Below are positions 1-9,988 of a stretch of DNA of 64,000 nt, piece after piece. Each line of letters opens with the position of its first letter. Within the stretch, counting starts at the first letter, position 1. A program made the position numbers and the translations under genes. The DNA lies in NCBI GenBank assembly GCA_977006965.1, contig OZ345372.1, forward strand, positions 2,356,001 to 2,420,000. The letters run 5' to 3'. The notes under the pieces were generated by a model that saw only the letters and a list, made by a program, of their open reading frames with translations, ran no database searches and had not been told where the DNA came from. Origin of the DNA: Phymatolithon calcareum (Eukaryota > Rhodophyta > Florideophyceae > Hapalidiales).

Positions 1-845
1 AGAGTGGAAACTGTTCCCAATCTTTCGGTTAATGGGGGTATGTGCTTCGTGTAGTATTCTGCAGCCCGGGCTTTAGCAAGAGGATCAGAACGTTTATGAA
101 GCGGGACTGTATACGATTTTTCCATTTTTGGAGTCATCAGATTGGATGTGCATACTACCGGGAGGTGATCGCTGCACCCTCCCCAAGATCCATTCAGCAG
201 TCTTGCCGGACTGCACTGGATTCTTTTAGAGATGAATAGATCAATGCAGCTTTTTCGGGACTGTGCATGAAAGGTTGGCTCTCTTGGCGCATTTATCTTG
301 TAACGAAAGCTCTCGCACCATCGAAGACGTGCAAGTCCTCCGTTATTCTGTCTTTCGTCCCAGAGCTTGTGCCTCGCATTAAAGTCCCCACAGAATAATG
401 TGGGGCCGGTTGCATGTCTTGGTAAGATTTCTGTAGCTTTCATATACTCCTTGGGGCTGGAGAGAGGTGAGATATATGCGGCAACCACGATGATTCCGAG
501 TACGGAAATTGACATGATTTGGTACATGTGGGTCGAATATTTTCGGAGGACTCGGTATTTGACTCCAGGCCGGATGAGAACGGCGACACCTCCTCGCAGA
601 AGGCTGGTTCTTGATTTCTTCTGGCCATTAATAGAAATTGGTGAGGGCTTTCGTGGGGTCATTTCGCACGGCCAAGGAAACGGACTAGAATCGTGATTTC
701 CCAGATGCGTTTCAGTTAGTGCAGCTACGCACGATCCGGATAGTCTTATGGCATCCATTATCATGGGTGCCTTGTTTTTGGCGCCAGCGACATTGAAGTT
801 GAGAAATTTGGCCTCTATGATTGGGCGTGGGCGCTTGCGTCCTCT
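1..845 (-). CDS. LINE group 1 ORF2, AP-endonuclease domain (3' part off window)
   Basis: This is an uninterrupted reading frame on the minus strand that leaves the window at base 1. It encodes an endonuclease/exonuclease/phosphatase-fold nuclease, which in non-LTR retrotransposons nicks the target DNA to prime reverse transcription. Visible motifs in order are LNFNVAG (about 785-805), ALTETHL (about 702-720), LRGGVAVLIRPG, LFCGDFNARHKLWD (about 357-393), CIDLFIS and SDHLPV (about 155-173). These include the Asn, Glu, Asp-x-Asn and Asp-His positions of the fold. The frame opens after a TGA at 846-848, and its first ATG lies downstream of the LNFNVAG motif. The frame overlaps the end of ORF1 by about 30 bases, so reinitiation, frameshifting or non-AUG initiation is implied, or the start has decayed. 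The RT domain should lie left of the window. The domain is clear; activity is unknown. Confidence 0.88.
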
Positions 846-2888
846 TCAGTCGAGCGATCTAAGCTTCCAGGCACTTGTCTTGTCGGGCTTTGGGGGTGGT
901 TTAGAGCCTTTGGAGAGCCAGCGCTGGTGTTTTCATCGGTTTCCTGGCAAGCTTGTACATCCTCATTGACTTTCGGAACGGTCTTTGATGCTTCGGTACT
1001 GTTCTGAGCTTGAGTCCTCGTTTTAAAGAGCTCTGGTCTTTCAGTTTCTCGCAGTGAATTGAGTGTCATGCTGGCCCACTCGGCCTGTCTTTCGTAGTAA
1101 CTCTGAGCGTAAGTGTTGTTTCTTGCCCCAGCGTTCACCGCTGCGTACTGCATGCGTGTCTGGTATGCTTCGAGGTTCTGTATTTTGCGAAGTATGGGAG
1201 CAGTGATCAGTCTGTGTCCTTTCATCTTGATTTCGAGCGGCGAGAAGTCTTTGAGGTGAGTGAATTGTAAAGCACGCATGACTGTAACAAGCTGGTTGAC
1301 ATGCGACTTGTCCGCTAGAATTTCGATTGCCATAGTCCCGACATAATTAATGCTAAGTAATGCCCAGCTCGATGTGAGCAGCGGTTTGAGCAGTTTTCTG
1401 AGCTGTCCAATATTCCTCTCGTGAAGTTACCAAAGTACACCGCCTGGATATTTGGCTTGCGTCGTGTGGCTTTAGCACGAAGGTCGGAGAAGTCGGCGAA
1501 TACTGACTTGACTTTTGAGGCCAAAGGACTGGGTAGTGCATCGGTAGGGATCGTAGGGCGAGATGCTATCTGTGCCCAGGAGAGTTTGGGGTTAGCTTCT
1601 TCGATTGTGTTCTTGGGATGGTCATCCGTCTGGGCGGCAGCCTTTGTTGTTTCCAAAGCGTTCAGGGTGCCGAAACTTTTATCGGCGATTTGCGGAGACT
1701 GATTGATATGTACTGGGGCTGGGCGGTTGATGGCCTCCATAGCTTGAACTTCGGGGCGCGGTGGTGCGGTCTGCGTTATGGTGTTTAGCCTCGCAACTAC
1801 GACCGTCAACTGTCGCTGCAGGGATTCTATCTTGCTCATAGTTGTTTGACAGCAAGCGCATGGAGTTTGATTGTCCTCGTTTCGGGGCCTGGTGGCAATA
1901 GTTCCTTTCTTGTTCTTTTTCGCCTGCGCTATTTTGCCGGCATGGTCAATAATCTGGTCAAAGCGTCTTCCTTGTGTGGTTTTCTTGCATCCAGAGCAGA
2001 ACAGCTTCTTTACCTGTCCTGCATACCCGCGTGGGGATAATTTTCCAGTGTCGTAGCATTTCGGACATTTTGCATACTTTGCCAAATCCTTGAACTTTTG
2101 GCGCCATGCTTCCGCCCTCTCTTCTCCGTCTACGGCGTGTGACGTCGATGACTCACTGTGGGAACTGTCGCTGAAGAGAGGTCGCATAACTTTACCACTC
2201 GGCAGAGTCACACGTTTGGATTTTTGGCGGGATCTTGGCGTGGAGCCCAGGCGAGAATGGTATCTGATCGTGCGCCCGTTCGGCTTTTTTCGGCGGAGGC
2301 GAAGTGGGGTCGCCACGGTCGGCGTCGGAATAGTGGTTTTGATGTCGTTGTCCTCGGGGAAGACAGAGCTCGGCTCAGAATCGTCGATCTTCACGATCTC
2401 GACGTCCTGACTATGCGGTGTCGAGGCTGTTTTTCCGAAAAGCGTCTTCGCGACCAAAGCGGGCTGGACTGGAGCGCGCTTATTGCCATCTTTCCAGGAG
2501 ACAAGCTCCACGTCGTCGTTCGTTCCTGGCCTCGCTACGAACTCGTTCGACGATTCTTCAAGCAACTTTGTACATGGGGCACACCAGGGTGCTTCGCTTA
2601 TGTCTAGTCCGTTGACGTTCGTAATGGCGCAGTCTCGATGCAACATTAGATTGCAGAGATTGCACCATCCTCAAGCAGCTTTGTACCTTCCTTGCCACAA
2701 ATCTTCCTGGAACAAAGCGATTCTGGAGGGTCGCGCGCTGCTCCTTGGGGCGATTTCGCCCGCCGGGATCGTTCAGCTTCTTCTGCATGAGGATTCCTCT
2801 GCTCATCGGGCTCTTGGCCCCCCGGATCTGCGGCGCAAGCGTCTCTTTCGCGCGCCGAGGCTTCCGCACTCGTCGGTGTCATCGACAT
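815..2888 (-). pseudogene. LINE group 1 ORF1 (PHD-like finger, zinc ribbon, coiled coil, RRM-like domain), two frameshifts
   Basis: ORF1 of the same element encodes the presumed RNA-binding partner. Reading 5' to 3' on the minus strand, an N-terminal segment from the ATG at 2888 enters a PHD-like finger (CSRKIC, then WCNLCNLMLHRDC, then WCAPC). A C-x2-C...C-x2-C zinc ribbon follows (CPKC ... CSGC, about 2015-2080), then a helical segment (IESLQRQLTVVVARLNTI). An RRM-like beta-alpha-beta segment ends the protein and is clearly related to the group 1 copy at 58160-58897. The frame changes at about 2655-2665, inside the PHD finger, and again at about 1420, just after VYFGNF. The three pieces are 2646-2888, 1315-2646 and 815-1333. 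At the first break the stop and the next ATG overlap as TAATG. Frameshift decay is the simplest reading. Confidence 0.75.
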
Positions 2889-2959
2889 CGCGGGGCGGAA
2901 ACCTTGAAATTTGAATATTTTTTTGACACTATTCAACGTTTCGCACGGTGAAAGTCCTC

Positions 2960-3100
2960 GGAATTTTCCCTTTTCCTACAAAAAAGAATGGGACACCGGA
3001 GAAATCGGAAAATTATCGCCAAACAAGGAAATTCTCGCGACTGCTATCGACATGAAGCTGGTCGAGGTGTAGTTAACCATTGGTACAGTTTGCCATCTTA
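2960..3100 (+). pseudogene. degenerate LINE RT fragment
   Basis: This short stretch aligns by eye with the RT region at 38955-39110. Shared blocks are GGACAC-GAGAAA--CGGAAAATTATCGCC and, further on, TAACCATTGGTAC. They correspond to the Asn-Tyr-Arg-Pro RT segment. The relic is too short and damaged to code. It lies next to the 5' end of the group 1 element in the opposite orientation. Confidence 0.45.
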
Positions 3101-3120
3101 TAACACCTTAATTTAGCTGT

Positions 3121-3210
3121 AGCTCAAGATATCATCGGGAATATTCTGCTCTATAAAACTGCAGGCCTTCAGTTTTAGGGAGCAGATCATTCCCGAGGAA
3201 AACTTGAGCT
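3121..3210. repeat. 90-nt imperfect palindrome
   Basis: The left arm (3121-3152) starts AGCTCAAG and contains TCGGGAAT and TCTGCTC. The right arm (3178-3210) carries the complements in reverse order. About 26 of 32 positions pair. The centre (3153-3177) is itself a small palindrome, TAAAACTG...CAGTTTTA. RNA from either strand would fold into a long hairpin. It may be a foldback element or a hairpin RNA gene; nothing further is visible from here to 3540. Confidence 0.5.
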
Positions 3211-3540
3211 TATTGCATTAAGTTGACCGTTCAGAGCCATTAATAATGCCTGCGGTTTTGCGAGAGCTTTGCCATTGACTACAGAACACTACTGCCAAAG
3301 TTGCTCTTTGGCCCGATTTATCCACGTTACGGGCCAGTTCGACTTTGTCGTGATTAGACCGTTACAGGAAAACATTTCCGTCCGATGATTATCATATTCG
3401 TAAAACCTTGTGCACAACGCCTGGAGCTTGCGAAACGTGGACTCAGCAAGGAGTATTACTCCTTGCCAAATTTTTACAAGATGAATAGACTTTGCAATAA
3501 CTATTTCCCGAAAATTGTACATTTCTAGCTTCTTCTGTAA

Positions 3541-3672
3541 TTTTTAGTGACATTGTCGATCTGTTTGGAAGATTAGTGACACTGAGATGCCATTTTTGGA
3601 AATTTGTGACACCAAGGCACTGTTTTTCAGATTAGTGACACAGACGCGAAAATTAGTGACACTGAAAATATG
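3541..3672. repeat. array of diverged GATTAGTGACACT motifs (copy 1)
   Basis: About five copies of a core ATTAGTGACAC occur at 20-30 base spacing (near 3544, 3574, 3604, 3631 and 3651). The array is repeated, in the same order, at about 55708-55866. The end of a group 1 LINE abuts it on the right. Confidence 0.7.
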
Positions 3673-3677
3673 CATCC

Positions 3678-4606
3678 TTTATTAAACGCCCTCAGTAACA
3701 CTCATGAGACTGCAAGGGAGATGCGTTTCAGCAGCTACGTAGTAGCTTCGATCATATATTCAAATACTTGCAACTCGGGTTAACGTTGTAGCGCTAGCTG
3801 CGAAAACCCTCTCCAGTAAAAGGGCGGAGGGAAAAGCTTGGGGTCCACTGATCAGATTTCCTCAATTGGCGCCTTGTCTATTCCAGGTCGTCGTAAAAGA
3901 CGATAGTGAATAAAAGTAGCTTGTCTAGAGCTTTTTCAGTGATATTAATCTCCTCTTTGGTCAGTTGATATCTTCCGAGGTATTCTTCCAGGTTGCTCAT
4001 GAGGATTGGTACAGTATCACCGAACTTGTCTGTGAGAAGTGATGTGCTCATTGGGGGGAATCGACCGATTGCCCACTTTACCGCTAATTGGCGGTGCCGT
4101 GTTTTCGGGAGTCTGATAATCGCCGGGGTAGACCCTGGTAGATCGTAGGGAAATTTTCTCTTTTTGTTGGACTCCGAGACGTCTCCGAGACGTCACCTTC
4201 GTCTTTGAAGAGCAAGGTCCTCAACGCTTTTGCTGAAACTCCCTGCTTGAGGAAAGTCAGTGCCGTCTCGAATAGGTCGTACTGTAGCATTGCCGATATG
4301 TCTCGACTAACCCATTGCAGTTCATCCACATCTCTTTCCTCGATTGGGACGGCCAGAAGGCTCCTTTTCTTTGATCTGGCTCGTTCCAGCATTCTGAGTG
4401 CTAGAACGAGTCTCCTGTTTTCGGCGTTGTGAAATCGGCAGAGAAGGCGAAGTCTGACGTAGCGGTTTTTCGATATTGGACCGAATACTTGTGCGAAAAA
4501 TGTTTTCCCCACTTCTGCGATAGCTGTCTGGACTCTCGGCGTCCATGGCGTCTGGTGCATTGCATATTCCCATTTTTGTTGTATCAACGCCTGCATGCTT
4601 ATTCCT
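3678..4606 (-). mobile_element. LINE group 1, 5'-truncated 3' copy
   Basis: The segment is near-identical over long stretches to the reverse complement of 61120-62043. It includes the 3' UTR and the terminal GTTTAATAAA at 3678. It carries only the region after RT and the 3' UTR. Truncation near 4606 is typical of incomplete target-primed reverse transcription. No convincing target duplication was found. Confidence 0.85.
4084..4596 (-). pseudogene. LINE group 1 ORF2, C-terminal fragment
   Basis: The fragment encodes the part of ORF2 after the polymerase core: a WEYAMHQTPW thumb segment, FFAQVFGPIS, a Lys/Arg-rich helical stretch and the beginning of the C-terminal domain. It keeps a tryptophan codon where the copy at 61217 has TAG, which shows that the stop there is a mutation. 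The reading frame shifts near 4190, where GACGTCTCGGA-type sequence is duplicated. The rest of the C-terminal domain continues in another frame down to about 3890. It is a fragment without RT catalytic motifs and is not expected to work. Confidence 0.8.
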
Positions 4607-4635
4607 ATGTACGAAGTCGTTCGCAGCTTTAAGCT

Positions 4636-5295
4636 GGGGAAAAATTGTATGCTTTTACTCTAGAAGCCCTCAATGACGGCACACGCCAGCACCAGAACAG
4701 CTTCGCTTAAGTTGAGTTGAAGAGTTTCCAGCAGCATCGTTGCTAGTTCGTCTTCGTTTTTGTGGGGGAAAGCGGCATAAAAACCACTTGCAGGCCTAAA
4801 GTCTATGTTTTCTCGACTTGATTTGGAATACGGTGTTTTGATTCTCGTTCATATCCGCAGCGACTTTTCGTTTTTGACCTTCTCGCTCCATTCCCAGTAG
4901 ATTCGCAGTTTCTCATCCTTGTGGGTCTTCTTTCCGTCCACGGCCCTCTTCTCGGGCACGGTCAGCAGTTCGTGCTCTTCGAGGTATCGGATATCCCTCT
5001 GTGCCTATGTCAAGTCCTCATCCTTGCCGTCGTATTTCCTGCTTTCCTCCAGGTTCCGTTTTGCATATAGGAGTCGCAACGCGAGGTGCTCTCCTAATTA
5101 CTTGCGTCTCAGCTATGGTGGTTTGATTCTGCAAAGCGTTCGCATTCGATCATTTTTCTGCGAAGAAAGAGGCCAAATAGAAGAGAGTAGAACAGTCCTT
5201 CTACCTGGTTCACATGCGCTTGAATGGACTTCGACCACGGCGTTAGGTGCAGTGCGTATCCCCATCGACATTGGAGCAAGGCCTTATAGATAGGT
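4636..5295 (-). mobile_element. LINE group 3, 5'-truncated copy
   Basis: On the minus strand the fragment begins with a decayed RT thumb segment (WGYALHLTPWSKSIQ, about 5230-5290). It ends with the group 3 tail GAGGGCTTCTAGAGTAAAAG followed by CATACAATTTTTCCCC. Several stops interrupt the reading frame. The same tail occurs at 9205-9232, 31260-31295 and 41463-41495, which defines the family. Confidence 0.75.
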
Positions 5296-5340
5296 ATGCA
5301 TTTTTTTTCGCCAGTCCTTTAGCTGTATCAACTACGCCAA

Positions 5341-7554
5341 GCGCATTTGAGCTCCAAGTTCATAAGAGCACAGAAATTTCGAAGAAAACAGGCACTTGAG
5401 CTTCCCAAGGAGACAACACGACTGGCAATATTGAAGGCGACAAACGATGTGTTTCACAAAGCTCTTCTCGATACCTCTACAGAGGTATTTGCGCGCAAAG
5501 TAGATGCCACTACAAATGTAATGGCAAGAACGCAGAAGAACGCAAAAGAAGAATGAGATGCATGTCTCCCTCAGACCTTTTGGAACAATGAGCTCGACAA
5601 ACTAGCCAAGAAGCGAACTCGATTGTACAAGATTTACAAAAGAACCGAGCTTGAAAATGACCGGCTTGCCCTCCGAGAAATTAAGAAACAAATCCAAAAG
5701 AAAGTAAGAAATGCGAAACGTGAGCAGTTTGAAAGATACCTTGATGGAGTGGAAGAACTGGGTCCCACTGAGGCAGCCAACGTTGCAAGCAAAATTATGA
5801 AGTCAAAAACAAGGAGGAAAGGGTCGAACAAGGCAATCGGAGCTCCAGTACATCCAAGCAAATTCTCTGCGTATATTTCTAATGTGTGCAAGGCTGACAA
5901 AGACTGGAATGTGCCACTAAAGGCTTTTACAGTCAACAGGGCAATGAGGCGGCACATTACTAGGGCATTCAACCGAGCACCAAAAGGGAAGGCGGTCGGC
6001 CCTGACGGAGTGGAAGTTGAAATGATGCATGCGAATAAGGAAGCCGGATTGAGTATATTGATAGCCTTATGGGAGACATGTGGGAGGCTCAAATGTCTTC
6101 CGCGAGCGTGGCGTCAAGCTACTCTGATCCCTCTGTACAAGAAAGGCCCACCCCATGTTGCAGCGAACTACAGACCTATATCGCTATTAAGTCAAGCCAG
6201 GAAAATCATCGATTCCGCACTCGACTCATACATAAGGGAACACTACCGTTTCAACAGTGCTCAGCTAGGTTTCCGAAAAGACAAGAGCACATATATTGCG
6301 ATACTCCGGGCAAAATGTGCCATGAAAGATGGGCATCCTTTTGTCGCGGTTCTTGACCTCTCTGCAGCATATGACAGTGTGCCACGAGACATCCTCATGA
6401 AAAGACTCGAACAGAAGCTACCCGACGAAATAACAAGGATGGTGGCATATCTTCTGAAACCCTCGTGGGTTACGTCAGCAGGCGATGATACACGAACATG
6501 GTGCATTATCGATCGAGGAGTACCGCAAGGGTCCCCACTGAGCCCGTGCCTGTACAATATCTTCATGGATACTTTCGCGGAAGCGGTCTCCAAGGTCCCC
6601 AGCGACGTCTCTGAAAATCCAGCGCAACTGTTCGCTGACGATGTCCAGCTGCAATCAAAGGATGGAGAAGGAATGCAGAAGCTACTTGATATAGCGACTA
6701 CCTGGGCGCAGGAAAATGGTATGAGCTGGAACACAAAGCCAGGAAAGAGCGAGATCCTTAAATACAAGGGACTCAGGAAACACACCTTCCACATTGCGGG
6801 TCGAGTTCTTCATCAAGCTTGGAGGCTCTCGTATCTCGGTATAAGCATGAACCACAAAGGCGTAACAGACGACATGGCGTTATCAAGAGTACGAAATGCA
6901 GTGGGGTGTATACACAAACTGCGGGATATTGGAGTCAATGTTCGAGGCTTTCAGCCTGTGACATGCATTAGAATCTTCAAGTCGCTTATTTTGCCAAAGT
7001 GGGAGTATGCACTCCACGTCACGCCTCTGACAAAGCGATTACAATCAGCAATCGAATCTGCAGAAGGTTTATTCTTCAAGTATGTTTTTGGGACATATGC
7101 CCAGCACCGCCATGGAAGAATGCGAGTTCTGTGCCGACTAGAACCACCTGCCATGAGGAGAAGACACCAAGCAGAAAGGTTCTCTGCGAGTCTAGTGAAA
7201 CAGAAGAAGCGCCTCGACGAAGCAGATGAGTATTCTGGGAGAGATGAAGATATTAAGGAGGCAACCAAGGACATAGAGTGCCTCAAGAAATATGAAAATC
7301 TGCAGCAAGCTCTCGACAAAGCCAGGGAGGGCTCAGTCTCAAAGAAAGGGCGACGAAAAGCACCTCTTTGGAGAAAATCAGTACTTGGTGCATACTTTGG
7401 TGTCACAGCCGTGATTGAGCTGGTCGCGCTCCAACGCATTCTATCTTCATCCAAGATTAGTCCTGAAATTGAATATGAATGTAAGCGACTCACTGGAGCA
7501 CTTGTTGGGAGAGAAATACGAATCAAGGATATACTGAACAGTCAAACTACGTGA
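5341..7554 (+). pseudogene. LINE group 2 ORF2 (RT and C-terminal extension), one in-frame stop
   Basis: This is the longest RT reading frame in the window. A first part (5341-5553) ends at TGA 5554-5556, and the frame then continues unbroken to 7554. RT motifs in order are GKAVGPDG (about 5990), YRPISLLSQARK (about 6170), LDLSAAYDSV (about 6355), RGVPQGSPLSP (about 6515) and LFADDVQL (6628-6650). The catalytic FADD is intact. After the WEYALHVTP thumb segment comes a basic, helix-rich region and a C-terminal domain shared with the copies at 14342 and 37834. Relative to those copies it lacks about 46 codons, in frame, near 7355. No RNase H is seen. The endonuclease part is missing, so the copy is 5'-truncated. 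Apart from the TGA it is well preserved. Confidence 0.88.
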
Positions 7555-7637
7555 GCTTAGAAAATCGTGCGAAAGCGGCCCTGTTACTCTTCAAGAGAGG
7601 CCTTGGGAGCTTTTAAAATAAATCTACGCATATCCCC
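7555..7637 (+). other. LINE group 2 3' UTR and tail
   Basis: The GGCCTTGGGAGCTTTTAAAATAAA tail ends in CATATCCCCC at about 7637. It matches tails at 15595-15632, 29005-29048, 37730-37775 (reverse) and 54060-54110 (reverse). The next 370 bases, to about 8007, hold nothing recognisable. Confidence 0.75.
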
Positions 7638-8007
7638 CATAAAGCCGATGGACGGGAAGGCCGGCGTCCTCCTCAGTCCATCAAAAACGAGCCACTACCG
7701 TTTCTCACCCTCGAAAAAGCGACGCACAGTCTTCTTTGAATGCACTGGATATTTCACCGCTTCCCATACTCATGGCAAGAGCAGGCACGAACGAAGATTC
7801 CAAATTAGATGAAGCTCTCAAGGATATTTCAAACTTAATGCACAAACAACGACTTTCCGGTATTCAAGAAGAGATGCTGGAAATGGCAGTTGATACTTTC
7901 CAAAGAAAATGTCCGAAATCAACTACTTAAATGAGAACGAAAGCGAAGAATTGTAGAGCACCGAAAAGTCTCTCAGGTGCAATGATAATAAACAAAAGGA
8001 GCTTGAA

Positions 8008-8531
8008 TTAAACAGATATCCAAGCCAATCCTTTAGCTGTAAAGCCAATATCCCGGAGGGCAAGGAGTGCGGTTTTAAGGTCTAAGTCGGTCATGCAGCT
8101 GTGGCCTGTTTGCCGAGCAGCTGCAGCATGTAGAAGCGCCAGCTCAGTGCCCTTTCGTTTCTGGAAGCCAAGCTGGGAAACATGGAGCTTGCATTTCCTA
8201 TTGATCATCTTGTCTAATGCCATTTCGATTACTTCCTCATGCGGCTTGAGAGGGAGATTCGGCGGTAGCCAGTCGGCATTGCTGTATCTCCTTCCTTATA
8301 GAGAGGTACAAATTCAACTGTTCTCCAAGCCAAGGGTGCGGTTTTCAAGCCACCACAATCTTCCCAAATCGCAAATTGTACTCTTGTTCTTAGCACTGGG
8401 TCCACTTTCAACATTTCGTTTTGTACCTTGCCCAGTCCAGGGTCCTTTCCAGTTGGACTATTCCAAATAGCTGCTTCTATGTCGCTTCGGAACGTCCAAG
8501 GGGGGCAAACGCTTTCGTATCTTGGAGCCAA
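8008..8531 (-). pseudogene. LINE RT relic (group 1/5-like)
   Basis: Two minus-strand pieces (8229-8531 and 8008-8223) encode fingers and palm segments of a LINE RT: GKDPGLGKVQNEML, FVPLYKEGD, YRRISLSSRMRK, then QLGFQKRKGTELALL and DLDLKTALLAL. In motif A the usual Ala-Tyr-Asp is lost. The pieces are separated by a stop, and both ends are truncated. Only fragments of RT motifs 1 to A are present. The sequence from 8532 to about 9014 has no feature I can support. Confidence 0.75.
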
Positions 8532-9014
8532 ACTCCCTCGGCGCAGCAGATCCCGTCAATATACACTGCACTGGAAATAATATTATTTGCAACAGCCGGG
8601 TACTGGAGTGCGGGTCTCACGAAATATGTAATCCGTAAAAGTCCAAATTGGGCTCTGGGCCCGCCCTTGCTTTCGGACACCTATTGTGGATGGAGATCTC
8701 TGGCTAGGACATGGCTGAGGGCCACGGCTGAGGTCAGCCCCTTCGAGAAGAGCCGGGGGAGAAATAGGAAACGTGAAACGTGCGCTTATCATACTCCTGT
8801 GCTCACTGCACATGCGAATTCCTGTGTTGCTTCTTAGATAAAGACTCCACTCAAGCGAGCAAAAAACAGTGCTTTCAAGGTTTTTTCAAACCCCATATTT
8901 TGAAGCACGTTTTATCCTGAATGCTGCGAGGTCTTTTTTGTCGTTTTCGATGTTTTCGAAGAAAATTTTTTAGAGCAGGCACAGGTTTACAGTAAAAAAC
9001 ACATGAAGAGATTG

Positions 9015-9232
9015 CGCAACCACAGATGGATGACAGAGCAGAAGAGGAAGAGAAACAAACGATGGTCAAATTAATCATGCTAGAAATCGAGATGAAAGAG
9101 CAGATGGTGGTGTGATGATGGAGGCGATACATTGCAGTCTTCCGGAAGGATTACAGCGCAATTCGAAGCTGCTCTGGTGTTGGCGTGCGCCGCCGTTGAT
9201 GGCTTCTAAAATAAACGCATACAATTTCCCCC
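9015..9232 (+). mobile_element. LINE group 3, 3' tail copy
   Basis: The end of ORF2 (KLIMLEIEMKEQMVV then stop) is followed by a short 3' UTR and the tail GGCTTCTAAAATAAACG plus CATACAATTTCCCC. It is homologous to 41330-41495. The segment from 9233 to about 9988 shows no recognisable feature. Confidence 0.75.
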
Positions 9233-9988
9233 ATGACGACATTGGACAGCAAAATGATGAGCATGAACTGCGCAAATGGGCTGCTGTAGTCTTTGCTCTT
9301 CTTTTCTCCCCAAAGTTGGAGCAAGTTCCAGTCGCAGATTCGGCAAGGAACTTATCCTGTTGTTGTCCGAAAGAAAGGCACTCGGGAACGCTGACTTGCA
9401 AAAAAGAAAATGGCCTCATAACTCAAACATTTGGTTATGACTATTTCGCCGCACGTCGTTGATCGCGCCTGATTTGATTTCGATATCTTCCAGATGGACT
9501 TGCAAGGGTGGATTGGACCAAACCATTGCCCTCCGGATTCATCCTCTTGAATCTCAAAGCCTTGAAACCTCACCGTAAGATGAAATTTGCCATCTTGTTT
9601 GCAGCGTTATTGCACCAGTCATTCGGAAATCCCCGAACCACGATGAGATAGTCATCCATAGAGTTCCTTTTATAGGTGAAGCTGTAAGTACCAGTTAGGT
9701 CCTTATTTCCAGCGTCTATAATATACTGGGAGATCGCATCTCTTTAGAATCCCCCAACACCAACAGCGACACTCCCATCACACAAGAAGAAGACATCTAA
9801 ACAATAGTGAACACTGTAACAGTCTTCACGGGCACGCGTTTCCGAATAAGCGAACACGCGCAGACGACTTTACTGTGCGGGGTGCCCTCCAGTGTGCCTT
9901 CGCGACACCCACTTAACGACGCACAACCAACGCATATGTTACAAAGCTGTATTTATGATTAGATATTCTGATGTCGTAGATGCAACCT

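Noticed and set aside
6261-7526. Minus-strand frames of 177 and 191 codons
   Set aside because: They are antisense shadows of the group 2 reverse transcriptase.
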